The position numbers were made by a program, and so were the translations under genes. DNA of 64,000 nt from Mitsuokella sp047974105. Its GTDB lineage: Bacteria > Bacillota > Negativicutes > Selenomonadales > Selenomonadaceae. Below are positions 33,826 through 41,452 of the stretch, piece by piece. The notes beneath the pieces are model-generated. The model was given only the letters and a program-made list of their open reading frames with translations. It ran no database searches and had not been told where the DNA came from. Positions within the stretch are counted from its first letter, which is position 1, and the number at the start of each line of letters is the position of its first letter. The stretch spans positions 1 through 64,000 of the forward strand of contig NZ_JBHYRS010000008.1 of the NCBI RefSeq assembly GCF_047974105.1, read 5' to 3'.

Positions 33826-33901
33826 TCACATTTTTTCTGACATGAAGGCAGAGTCATTTTCTTCTATAATTAGGATGAAGCAAATAAGAAGAGAAGAACT
33901 C
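33826..33901 (+). promoter_or_regulatory. Regulon promoter 6 (glycine-zipper gene) with inverted repeat
   Basis: TCACATTTTTTCTGACA (33826-33842) is followed after 22 bases by TATAAT (33865-33870). GAGTCATTTTCTTC (33851-33864) pairs with GAAGAGAAGAACTC (33888-33901) at 12 of 14 positions including one G-U. The right arm lies just before an ATG (33902) that opens a 5-codon frame, MDFIF, ending at 33917-33919. Confidence 0.6.
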
Positions 33902-33933
33902 ATGGATTTTATATTTTGAAAGGCGGTCTCATT

Positions 33934-34776
33934 ATGTGTCAGGATTATAAAAAAGCTCAGAACAACATTGCTGCCATGACGCATGAAGCGTATGAAGGCA
34001 GTGTAGGGGCCAGAGCCTTGGCTCGTGCGGGTCAGTGTCCCAATCTCAAAGGACATGTCCATGAAGTTATGTTCTGCGATAAAGTCAACGCCAATCCGGT
34101 GAATATCGCAAAAGGGCACCATGCAGAGTTGACGAAATCCAATGTCGCTAAAATGAAGGATATCATCGTCAGGAACAGACAGGGAAAAATTGTCTCGCAT
34201 GCACAGCTGAAAGACACGGTAAGCTCATCGGGTGTGGCCAAAACAGCCAGACAGATAAAAGCCGGTCATTACAATAAAACCAGAGTATACGGTACCGAAG
34301 AAACCACTGCGAAATTAGCAGGCAAGACCACACAGAAAGTGCATTCCTCCGGAATTTCTTCTGAGACGACTCAGCGCGTTGCCGATAAAGCATTGGGAAA
34401 GATGCCAAGTCTTTCCAGCATAGGTTCAGCCGCAAAGTCTGGTGGCGCGGCGGGTGCTGCTATCGGTGCAGGCATTGAGGCGATTTCTTCGATTTCTGAC
34501 GTTATCGACGGCAAAAAAGATGCTGCAGACGCGGTCGTCGATATTGCCGGTGCTGGTATCAAAGGCGGCGTCACCGGCGCTGCTTCTGCGGCAGCTGGCA
34601 GTATGGCAGCCGGTGCTGCAGGAGCTGTGACGACAGCCGTAACCAGCACAGCCATTGGCGGAGCGGCAGCAGCTACCGCCGTAGGAAGTGTCGCCGTCGC
34701 CGCAGCGCCACTGGTCGTCAGCTTTGGCGTGGCTTGCGCTGTAGGAAGTTTTATTTCGTCTCTTTTTGATGATTAA
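33934..34776 (+). CDS. Glycine-zipper membrane protein, candidate effector
   Basis: 280 aa from ATG 33934 with AAAGGCGG upstream. Residues 1-150 are soluble and Lys/His-rich (GHVHEVMFCDKVNANPVNIA, then IVRNRQGKIVSHAQLKD). From about residue 165 to the end it is almost wholly Gly/Ala/Ser/Val (GGAAGAAIGAGIEAISSI, then VTSTAIGGAAAATAVGSVAV), a glycine-zipper or pore-like region. It is the third protein of the island with such a segment. The regulon promoter upstream links it to the CRISPR genes. Membrane disruption on activation is inference; the N-terminal half matches nothing I can name. Confidence 0.6.
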   Translation: MCQDYKKAQNNIAAMTHEAYEGSVGARALARAGQCPNLKGHVHEVMFCDKVNANPVNIAKGHHAELTKSNVAKMKDIIVRNRQGKIVSHAQLKDTVSSSGVAKTARQIKAGHYNKTRVYGTEETTAKLAGKTTQKVHSSGISSETTQRVADKALGKMPSLSSIGSAAKSGGAAGAAIGAGIEAISSISDVIDGKKDAADAVVDIAGAGIKGGVTGAASAAAGSMAAGAAGAVTTAVTSTAIGGAAAATAVGSVAVAAAPLVVSFGVACAVGSFISSLFDD

Positions 34777-34843
34777 GTTCGCTCCATTCATATAAAGGCA
34801 TAGAAAAGAGGTGCATGATTTATGGGTGAAATCGTCGTCGTTG

Positions 34844-35044
34844 ATGATTGAATCATCTATTTACATGGGGGATGGTCGTTTGAAAGATTACATGTGTGGG
34901 GAGGAATTAGTTTTGACGGATCTTAGGAATGAAATCGTGTTCAAAGAAGAAGACTATGAAGAGGATGCTTGCGAAGAAGAATACTACGACGAGGAGCCAA
35001 TCGAGAACATAGAAGATACAGAAGGTGATGAAATTTTATATTAA
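34844..35044 (+). CDS. Small acidic protein, start uncertain
   Basis: Up to 66 aa from ATG 34844. A better-placed start may be TTG near 34912, just after GGGGAGGAA, giving about 44 aa. The last 40 residues are strongly acidic (KEEDYEEDACEEEYYDEEP). It has no recognised domain. A very acidic small protein can mimic DNA, but nothing here shows that. Confidence 0.35.
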   Translation: MIESSIYMGDGRLKDYMCGEELVLTDLRNEIVFKEEDYEEDACEEEYYDEEPIENIEDTEGDEILY

Positions 35045-35089
35045 AGCATACTTATAACGGTTGAACCTTAACGAATAATGTCAGATACT

Positions 35090-35158
35090 AGAGTGACATT
35101 TTTTATGTAGACAACGAAGTCAATTGGCTTTGTTGTCTTTTTCTTTTCCTGGAAGGAG
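35090..35158 (+). repeat. Copy 1 of a 69-base leader/terminator element
   Basis: This segment matches 38417-38485 over 69 bases without gaps, roughly 85% identical by eye. It contains a stem AGACAACGAAG / CTTTGTTGTCT followed by T residues and ends with GGAAGGAG. At copy 2 it forms the 5' leader and ribosome site of the cyanase gene; here it leads to no clear gene. Confidence 0.8.
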
Positions 35159-35301
35159 CTCTTTTGTTATAATGAAAGGACAAAGATCTCAAGCAGACTT
35201 CGGCAAGAGATTTGAGAAAATAATGAGATGGTAGGCAGGATTCTAGATGCCCACAAAAATACTAAACAAACACTGGTTCTTGATTAAACTTGGAGGGAAA
35301 A

Positions 35302-35583
35302 ATGGAAATTGACGTGCATAGCGCAGCCGCTTGGTATTTTGCCATTATAAACGCAGTGACCATAGCGGTCTACGGCTGGGACAAGCTATGCGCCATCCGT
35401 AAGTGGTGGCGTGTGCCGGAATTGGCCCTGCTTGGTACAGCAGCCATTGGTGGCAGTATAGGAGCTCTGGTGGCGATGAAACTGTTCCATCATAAGACGC
35501 TGCATCTAAAATTCAAATATGGTGTGCCGTTGATATTGGCACTGCAGGCCGCTGGCCTTATATATCTGCACATAGCGAGATGA
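35302..35583 (+). CDS. DUF1294 membrane protein
   Basis: 93 aa from ATG 35302 with GGAGGG 7-12 bases upstream. It has the DUF1294 signature YGWDKLCAIRKWWRVPELAL followed by GTAAIGGSIGALVAMKLFHH and three or four membrane segments. These are small inner-membrane proteins of unknown function. It is followed after 4 bases by a phosphoesterase gene. Confidence 0.88.
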   Translation: MEIDVHSAAAWYFAIINAVTIAVYGWDKLCAIRKWWRVPELALLGTAAIGGSIGALVAMKLFHHKTLHLKFKYGVPLILALQAAGLIYLHIAR

Positions 35584-35587
35584 TGAA

Positions 35588-36466
35588 ATGATTTATCTTA
35601 TCACGGACACACATCTTGGCCATAAGAACATGATTCAAAGCTGCAATCGGCCGGAGAATTTTACGAATCAAATTCTGAAAAACTGCCAGAAAATGATTGG
35701 CAAAGATGATCTGCTCATCCATCTGGGTGACGTGGCCTGGTATCAGGAAGTGATGCAGCGCTTCCTAAAGCTGCCGGGACGCAAAATCCTCATTCGGGGA
35801 AATCATGATAAGAAGTCGACAGCGCATTACATGCAGGCCGGCTTTATGCTGGTGGTCGACGAGATGACCATGACTTTGAACGGCATGAAGGTGCTCTTTT
35901 CGCATGCCCCTGTTTACGGTCATTCTGCCGACATCAACATTCATGGACACCAGCACGATCTGCATTATGAGGACCAATTCTATCGGTATTGGCCTCTTTC
36001 GTTGGAGCATATGGGTTATAAACCGATTGCGCTTGACGATGAAGTACTCTCGACTCTTCGCTGCTGGGTGGACCGCAAGCGAAATCCAAACATCCATGAG
36101 CTCATGGCACTTCGGCAGGATTATCTAGGCAAGGCATCTGCGCGGGATTACATGGGAAATATCCGTGCCAGCATGTTAAAGCCCCTGCAGATTTACTTAA
36201 GCGATGGTACCGAGATCGTTTTGAGGCAGGATGATATTGTATCGTTTCACCGCCATGAAGGCTGCATTTTTCTTGCCATCCCGCAAAATTTGTATCACGA
36301 AAAACTCAGCAGATATCCCCTTGAAGCGATTCAAGTGCCGGAGAAAGAACCTCAAGCCGACCTACTTTACCTCATCCAGAAGACACTCACCTACACGATG
36401 ATGCCAGAAGAAATCTGTATGCCGCAGCGAATTCAGCTCTTATGGCTTAAGACTAGTTCTGCTTAA
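35588..36466 (+). CDS. Metallophosphoesterase
   Basis: 292 aa. The calcineurin-type motifs are present in order: ITDTHLGHKNM (D-x-H), HLGDVAW (GD), IRGNHDKK (GNHD), SHAPVYGH and NIHGHQHD (GHxH). The first 160 residues form the catalytic domain. The C-terminal 100 residues are an extra domain with no clear match. It lies 4 bases after DUF1294. The substrate is unknown; related enzymes act on nucleotides or phosphoproteins. Confidence 0.85.
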   Translation: MIYLITDTHLGHKNMIQSCNRPENFTNQILKNCQKMIGKDDLLIHLGDVAWYQEVMQRFLKLPGRKILIRGNHDKKSTAHYMQAGFMLVVDEMTMTLNGMKVLFSHAPVYGHSADINIHGHQHDLHYEDQFYRYWPLSLEHMGYKPIALDDEVLSTLRCWVDRKRNPNIHELMALRQDYLGKASARDYMGNIRASMLKPLQIYLSDGTEIVLRQDDIVSFHRHEGCIFLAIPQNLYHEKLSRYPLEAIQVPEKEPQADLLYLIQKTLTYTMMPEEICMPQRIQLLWLKTSSA

Positions 36467-36527
36467 TTGCCAAAAAAGAAGGTGTCTTTTGGCCAATGAG
36501 GATAAGTTCTGCAGAAAGGATAATATT

Positions 36528-36584
36528 ATGAAACAGTACATTGTCGATGCTTTTACCTTCATTCACCAGAAGGCTCCTTCCTCT
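36528..36584 (+). pseudogene. phzF-family gene, 5' fragment cut by an IS605-type element
   Basis: ATG 36528, preceded by GAAAGGA, opens MKQYIVDAFT, the standard N-terminus of PhzF-family epimerase/isomerase proteins. The sequence then diverges and stops after 19 codons. The C-terminal part of the same family is found at 38067-38329, beyond the TnpB element, so the gene was broken here and its middle lost. Confidence 0.75.
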
Positions 36585-36721
36585 TAGGTAGGGGATGAAT
36601 GGCGCTGTCTTGGACTGGGCTCGAGCCTAATCCAAGACATTTTTTTGCAATATACCTTGCAGTCAATCCTACCGTATCCTACAATAAAATTAGCAGATGA
36701 CAAGAAGGGAGGTGCAACAAG

Positions 36722-37978
36722 ATGTATCTGACACAATCGAATGTAATTCGCAAGCTTTCCAAGGAAGAGTATGCCATGCTTCGCGAGATGTGCCAATACA
36801 GTAATAACCTGTACAATGTGGCTCTCTACAATATCAGACAACGCTATTTTCAAGAGAAGAAGTATCTTCGGTATGAAGAAAACTGTCGTATCTGCAAGGA
36901 AAATGAAAACTACGGATTGCTTCAGGCTGGCGTAGCACAGCAGACGCTAAAAGTGGCCGATCGAAGCTTCAAGTCGTTTTTTCAGCTCATCAAGAAAGCA
37001 AAGGCAGGCGACTATTCATTTCAGAATATCAAAATACCTCATTATCGGGAAAAAGGTGGCCTTTTCAATCTGATCCTCTCGACCAATGCCATCAGCATTA
37101 AGGATGGATATCTGACCATTCCGATGAGCCGCAGCTTTGCCAGACTTCACGGAGGCAGAAAAATCAAGATTCCGTTCCCTGCAAGGCTTGCAGGAAAAAC
37201 CATCAAGGAAGTGCGGATTTGCCCCATCTATCAAGGCAGGTACTTCAAGATTCAGTATTGCTATCTGCAGGAAATCGAAAAGCAGAACACGAATCCTGAC
37301 AACGTTCTCGCCATCGACATCGGGCTTGAAAATTTAGCTGCTTGCGTAACCAGTACTGGGACATCGTTCCTCATGGACGGTCGTAAACTCAAATCCATCA
37401 ACCAGTATTGGAATAAACAGAATGCTCATTTTCAGGCAATAGCCGCAAAGCAGGGGACGAAGAAAACACGCAGACTCCATGCTCTTGCGCAAAAACGGAA
37501 TAACAGCATACAAGACTATATTCGCAAAACGGCCCGTTGCATCATAGACCACTGCCTTGCGCATCAAATCGGCACCGTAGTCTGCGGCTATAATCCAGAC
37601 TTTAAACGCAGCATGAACCTTGGCCGAAAAAGGAACCAGCAGTTCACGCAAATCCCATTTGGCAACCTGCGTGAAACACTGCGCAATATTTGTGAACGCT
37701 ATGGTATGACATACGCCGAGCAGGAAGAATCCTACACATCGAAGGCCAGCTGCCTCGATTTGGATGACATTCCCGTCTATGATTCTGAACATCCCTATCC
37801 AGGTACATTCAGAGGCAAGCGCGTACAGCGTGGGCTGTATCAATGCGCAGATGGCAGAACGGTAAATGCTGACCTTAACGGTGCGGCAAACATACTTCGT
37901 AAAAGTAAGCAGAACTTCGATTTCGAAGGACTGTGTAGAGGGCTCTTGGGCAGCCCATTGAGAATAAGGGTATCCTGA
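36722..37978 (+). CDS. tnpB: TnpB RNA-guided nuclease
   Basis: 418 aa, full length. The RuvC-like residues are visible: D199 (AIDIGLENL), the Glu region in YAEQEESYTSKASCLD, and the final Asp in VNADLNGAANIL. The zinc finger has lost some cysteines, as in one common TnpB group. TnpB with its right-end RNA cuts DNA at the element's target site and so favours retention. AGGGAGG precedes ATG 36722. Confidence 0.92.
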   Translation: MYLTQSNVIRKLSKEEYAMLREMCQYSNNLYNVALYNIRQRYFQEKKYLRYEENCRICKENENYGLLQAGVAQQTLKVADRSFKSFFQLIKKAKAGDYSFQNIKIPHYREKGGLFNLILSTNAISIKDGYLTIPMSRSFARLHGGRKIKIPFPARLAGKTIKEVRICPIYQGRYFKIQYCYLQEIEKQNTNPDNVLAIDIGLENLAACVTSTGTSFLMDGRKLKSINQYWNKQNAHFQAIAAKQGTKKTRRLHALAQKRNNSIQDYIRKTARCIIDHCLAHQIGTVVCGYNPDFKRSMNLGRKRNQQFTQIPFGNLRETLRNICERYGMTYAEQEESYTSKASCLDLDDIPVYDSEHPYPGTFRGKRVQRGLYQCADGRTVNADLNGAANILRKSKQNFDFEGLCRGLLGSPLRIRVS

Positions 37979-38073
37979 CAGCGGACTCCTTCGGGATAAG
38001 TCTGTCAGGCATTGTCCAGATATCAAACTTCTCAAGAATCTCCCGCTTCTATAAGTGGGAGAGGTTCAATGCA
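37979..38073 (+). ncRNA. Putative right-end guide RNA (reRNA/omegaRNA) of TnpB
   Basis: The 3' part of tnpB and the following 95 bases should form the guide scaffold. The visible part ends in a CTCCCGC/GTGGGAG hairpin. The guide would be read from the flanking phzF sequence after about 38073. Inferred from family behaviour. Confidence 0.5.
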
Positions 38074-38329
38074 CACGACGGCTCAAGGCCAGGATTTTGA
38101 CTGTATCTCTAGGTCTTTTGCACCAAAACTTTCTATCGTCGAAGACCCGGTATGCGGCAGCGGCCACTGCCACATTATCCCTTATTGGGCAAAACGTCTC
38201 GGCAAGAACGAAATCAAGGCATTCCAGGCCAGTGAACGCACAGGCGTCCTCTATTGCCGTATGGCAGGGAACCGTGTGAAATTGGCCGGTCATGCAGCCT
38301 TATTTTCCAAGTGTGAGCTCTTTGTCTAG
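38067..38329 (+). pseudogene. phzF-family gene, 3' fragment
   Basis: The frame reads TAQGQDFDCISRSFAPKLSI, then EDPVCGSGHCHIIPYWAKRL and YCRMAGNRVKLAGHAALFS, the conserved C-terminal third of PhzF proteins. It stops at 38327-38329. Together with the 10 N-terminal codons at 36528 it accounts for under half of the normal 260-300 residues, so the gene is inactive. Confidence 0.8.
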
Positions 38330-38333
38330 AGGC

Positions 38334-38363
38334 TTTATGGCTGAAAATAAAAACAGCCATAAA
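38334..38363 (+). terminator. Hairpin after the phzF remnant
   Basis: TTTATGGCTG (38334-38343) pairs with CAGCCATAAA (38354-38363), a 10-bp stem with a 10-base loop. The T run after it is poor, so termination is uncertain. Confidence 0.4.
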
Positions 38364-38416
38364 TTAGTCGAAAAATATAAAACACTCCTATAAATTTTCA
38401 TTGACTAATAAACACC

Positions 38417-38485
38417 AGAGTGATATCTTAAATGTAGACAACGAGGTCAATTGGCTTCGTTGTCTTTTGCTTTTTCTGGAAGGAG
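38417..38485 (+). repeat. Copy 2 of the 69-base leader element, upstream of cynS
   Basis: Same element as 35090-35158. Here the hairpin AGACAACGA.../...TCGTTGTCT and the GGAAGGAG ribosome site lie directly before the cyanase start at 38495. The hairpin in the leader could act as an attenuator. Confidence 0.8.
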
Positions 38486-38494
38486 GAACGTATC

Positions 38495-38974
38495 ATGACA
38501 CCTATGAGTAATGCAGATTATTTGACGCGCATCAAATATGCAGACGAACTGGAGAAATTGTGCGAAGCAAAAAAGAAATCAGGTCTTACCTATAAAGAGC
38601 TCGCAGAAAAGCTCGGTGTAAGCAAGATGTGGATAGCCTCTGTCTTTGACGGCCAGCAGTACGTGCCTGCAGAGTATTGCAGCAAGCTGGCTGAGGTACT
38701 TGGCTTGACGCCGGCCGATACAGCCTTTCTCTCCGAGCATCCTTATAAAGGAAATACGGATCCTATCCTGTATCGCCTCCATGAAGTCATCGATACGTAT
38801 GGTCCTGCCATAAAATCTATCATTCATGAAGAAGGCGGCAATGCCATCATGAGCGCCATCGACTTTGGTCTTGATGTTGATGTCATCACCGATGCCGAGG
38901 GGAATCACCGCGTCATCATCAAAATGGATGGCAAATTGCTGCCATATGCTAAAAAAGGCAAATATCCTTGGTAA
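38495..38974 (+). CDS. cynS: Cyanase (cyanate hydratase)
   Basis: 159 aa, the usual length. It converts cyanate plus bicarbonate to ammonia and CO2. An N-terminal helix-turn-helix-like domain (LTYKELAEKLGVSKMWIASV) is followed by the catalytic domain with R94 and E97 (YRLHEVI) and S120 (IMSAIDF), matching R96, E99 and S122 of the E. coli enzyme. GGAAGGAGG precedes ATG 38495. No cyanate transporter or carbonic anhydrase is adjacent. Confidence 0.92.
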   Translation: MTPMSNADYLTRIKYADELEKLCEAKKKSGLTYKELAEKLGVSKMWIASVFDGQQYVPAEYCSKLAEVLGLTPADTAFLSEHPYKGNTDPILYRLHEVIDTYGPAIKSIIHEEGGNAIMSAIDFGLDVDVITDAEGNHRVIIKMDGKLLPYAKKGKYPW

Positions 38975-39013
38975 TGCTATACAAGTGAACAGCCATTCAT
39001 ATTTTATGAAACA

Positions 39014-39041
39014 AAAAAGCCATTCATCAGAATGGCTTTTT
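39014..39041. terminator. Bidirectional terminator between cynS and the lipoprotein gene
   Basis: AAAAAGCCATT (39014-39024) pairs with AATGGCTTTTT (39031-39041), with T runs on both strands. It serves the two convergent genes. Confidence 0.85.
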
Positions 39042-39060
39042 ACATTAATTCTCATTTAAA

Positions 39061-39669
39061 TTACTTCTGTAACTTGCTAATTGCATAATCAACTTCGTCT
39101 TCAGTAAAGCCTTCAAAATTCAACAATTGATTACGGATTCCTTCCGTGCTCATATTTTGGCTTTGCTGATAACTCTTTGCTTTACGAGCGGCTACTTCCT
39201 TGAAATCAACATTTAAATTATTGACAGCATAATCAGCCTGTTCCTGCGTAAACCCCTCAAATTGAACCAGCTGATTTGGAATCTTGGATTTTGCCATATT
39301 TACCGTCTGGGTATATGATTCAGCTTTCTTTAGTGCGACCTTATTCCAATCAATATCGGTAAGTTTGCTAACGGCATAATCAGCATCAGCCTCTGAAAAT
39401 TTATCAAATTGGACCAGCTGATCACGAATTTTATTCAGTGACATATGCATGGTAGTAGCATAGCTGTATGCCTTCTTGACTGCGTTCTTTTGATCCGCAG
39501 TAGCGTTAGGATCAACTTTAGGCGCTCCTTTTTTAGCTTGTGACTGCTCTGCCGATGCTGCTGATGACGACGTAGATGAATTAGAAGACGACTGCCCATT
39601 ATTACTGCCACAGGCAGCAATGGCAAAAGCAAAAATTAGTGCCATAAAAATGGATAGAACTTTTCTCAT
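39061..39669 (-). CDS. Ltp-family lipoprotein, probable superinfection exclusion
   Basis: 202 aa. The N-terminus is a lipoprotein signal (MRKVLSIFMALIFAFAIAAC, lipidated Cys at about residue 20), then a Ser/Asn linker. Three repeats of about 48 residues follow, each with the pattern A-x-SYA...MS...IR-x-QL-x-F-x-GFT-x-x-x-ADYAV (PF07553 type). The family includes Ltp of Streptococcus thermophilus prophage TP-J34, which blocks phage DNA entry at the cell surface. It is monocistronic and convergent to cynS. A defence role is by family; it could equally be a prophage leftover. Confidence 0.85.
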   Translation of the reverse strand: MRKVLSIFMALIFAFAIAACGSNNGQSSSNSSTSSSAASAEQSQAKKGAPKVDPNATADQKNAVKKAYSYATTMHMSLNKIRDQLVQFDKFSEADADYAVSKLTDIDWNKVALKKAESYTQTVNMAKSKIPNQLVQFEGFTQEQADYAVNNLNVDFKEVAARKAKSYQQSQNMSTEGIRNQLLNFEGFTEDEVDYAISKLQK

Positions 39670-40112
39670 AGGGATACCTTCTTTCTTATAAATAGATTTT
39701 TCGTTTAACTCTAATATATATTTCTATATTCATTAAAATATTCCTTCTTTTATGAGTTTATTTTAAATTTTGAATTTTCATTATAAATCACTTGCATCAA
39801 TTAATATATACATCTAAAAGATAGTTATTCATGTATTCATTAAGTAAAACAAGTATTCAAAAAGGTGTACCTTATTGAATACCTGTATTTTTTATGATTT
39901 TATGTTCGTAAATATTACAAATTTAATTTATGAATATGTTCGTTTAATATTATACTTTATCGAACACAAATTAGCATAGGAACTTGGGTATGAAAGAGTT
40001 TTTTAGAATAAAGTCTTTATATATGATATAAAAATCATAAATATAGAATAAATTCCATATTTATGATATAATACGGATAAATATGGATTTATTTTCATAA
40101 TGGAGTGAAATC
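39670..40112. other. A+T-rich intergenic region
   Basis: About 440 bases with clearly lower GC than the surroundings and many short TATAAT-like strings. It should hold the promoters of the lipoprotein gene (minus strand) and of the ATPase gene at 40113. No gene or RNA is recognised. Confidence 0.5.
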
Positions 40113-41324
40113 ATGAAATTGTTAGAACGAAAAGAATATATGTCGTTTTTACAGCGTCACAAAGACAGACACATCATCAAGGTCGTTTCTGGTGTCAGAC
40201 GCTGCGGAAAATCAAAGCTCTTCGAGCTGTTTCAGAATGATCTTTTGGAGCAGGGCGTTTCGAAAGAGAATATCATTAGCATCAATTTCGAAGATCTGGC
40301 ATTTGAAGACCTGCAGGAATATCATGCGCTTTATCAATATGTTACGGCGCACATGCAGCCTACGGGGATGAACTACATTTTTTTGGATGAAATCCAGCAT
40401 GTGCCTCACTTTGAAAAAGCCGTGGACAGTCTGTTCATTAAGGACAATACGGATGTCTATATTACCGGCTCCAATGCCTACTTCATGTCCGGAGAGTTGG
40501 CAACCTTGCTTTCTGGCCGCTATGTGGAGCTGAAAATGCTGCCGCTGTCGTTCAAGGAATATTATGAGGCCAGCAATTTGTCAGCGAATCACACGCTGCG
40601 GGAAATCTATGAGCGTTATATCACAGAAAGTTCTTTTCCATATACCTTACAGCTCGAGGGCCGTCAGCAGGATATTCATGAATATTTGACAGGACTTTAT
40701 AATACCGTCCTTCTGAAGGATGTCATAGGCCGCTTGCATATCAGTGATGTAAAGATGCTCGAGAGCATCGTAAAGTACCTGTTTGCCAATGTTGGCAGCT
40801 TGCTGTCCATCCGCAAGATTGCGGCTTCTATGACCAGTGCCGGACGAAAGATTGACAGCAAGACAGTCGAGAAATACCTGACTGGCCTGCAGGACAGCCT
40901 GCTCGTCTATCAGGCAGACCGCTTTGATATCAGGGGCAAGGAACTCTTGAAAATTAACCCGAAGTACTATGTCGTCGATGCAGCACTGCGCTATCTAAAA
41001 GTCGGCAGGCACGGGCAGGATACCGGACATATCCTGGAAAATACCGTTTATCTGGAACTTTTACGCCGCGGCTATGAAGTATATGTAGGCTCCATGACAG
41101 GTGGTGAAGTCGATTTTGTTACCAAAAATGAACAAGGCCTTGCTTATTATCAGATTTCGGAATCGACATTGCAGCCAGAAGTGATGGAGAGGGAATTAAA
41201 GCCTCTGCAGCGGATCCGGGACAACTATCCGAAATTTTTGCTCACCCTTGATGAAATCGAGTCTGCGGCTGACTATAACGGCATTTGCAAACAAAATGTT
41301 CTGCAATGGTTATTGGACAAATGA
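40113..41324 (+). CDS. AAA ATPase with DUF4143
   Basis: 403 aa. Walker A is VSGVRRCGKSKLF (about residues 27-39) and Walker B is NYIFLDEIQHV. The C-terminal half has the DUF4143 domain (KINPKYYVVDAALRYL, then ENTVYLELLRRGYEVYVGSM and EVDFVTKN, which resembles a nuclease-like fold). This is a common Firmicute and Bacteroidete family of unknown function, often on islands. No ribosome site better than TGGAGTGAA is seen. Confidence 0.9.
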   Translation: MKLLERKEYMSFLQRHKDRHIIKVVSGVRRCGKSKLFELFQNDLLEQGVSKENIISINFEDLAFEDLQEYHALYQYVTAHMQPTGMNYIFLDEIQHVPHFEKAVDSLFIKDNTDVYITGSNAYFMSGELATLLSGRYVELKMLPLSFKEYYEASNLSANHTLREIYERYITESSFPYTLQLEGRQQDIHEYLTGLYNTVLLKDVIGRLHISDVKMLESIVKYLFANVGSLLSIRKIAASMTSAGRKIDSKTVEKYLTGLQDSLLVYQADRFDIRGKELLKINPKYYVVDAALRYLKVGRHGQDTGHILENTVYLELLRRGYEVYVGSMTGGEVDFVTKNEQGLAYYQISESTLQPEVMERELKPLQRIRDNYPKFLLTLDEIESAADYNGICKQNVLQWLLDK

Positions 41325-41452
41325 GACTGTTTTTCAAGGCCTCAATTTTTATCCTATATCGGATGCTTCGCCGTTCATGTTATCCTTATGCTATACTGAA
41401 AGCATCCAAGTAAATAAGTAAACATTGATTAGGTGCAAGCTAGGAGAATGCT

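Larger units (their letters stand above)
36560..38073 (+). mobile_element. IS200/IS605-group element carrying only tnpB
   Basis: The ends are estimated from where phzF homology stops (about 36560) and resumes (about 38067). No tnpA (Y1 transposase) is present, so the element would need one in trans. The right end has a CTCCCGCTTCTATAAGTGGG hairpin followed by AGGTTCAA, typical of these elements. There is no target duplication, as expected for the family. Confidence 0.7.
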
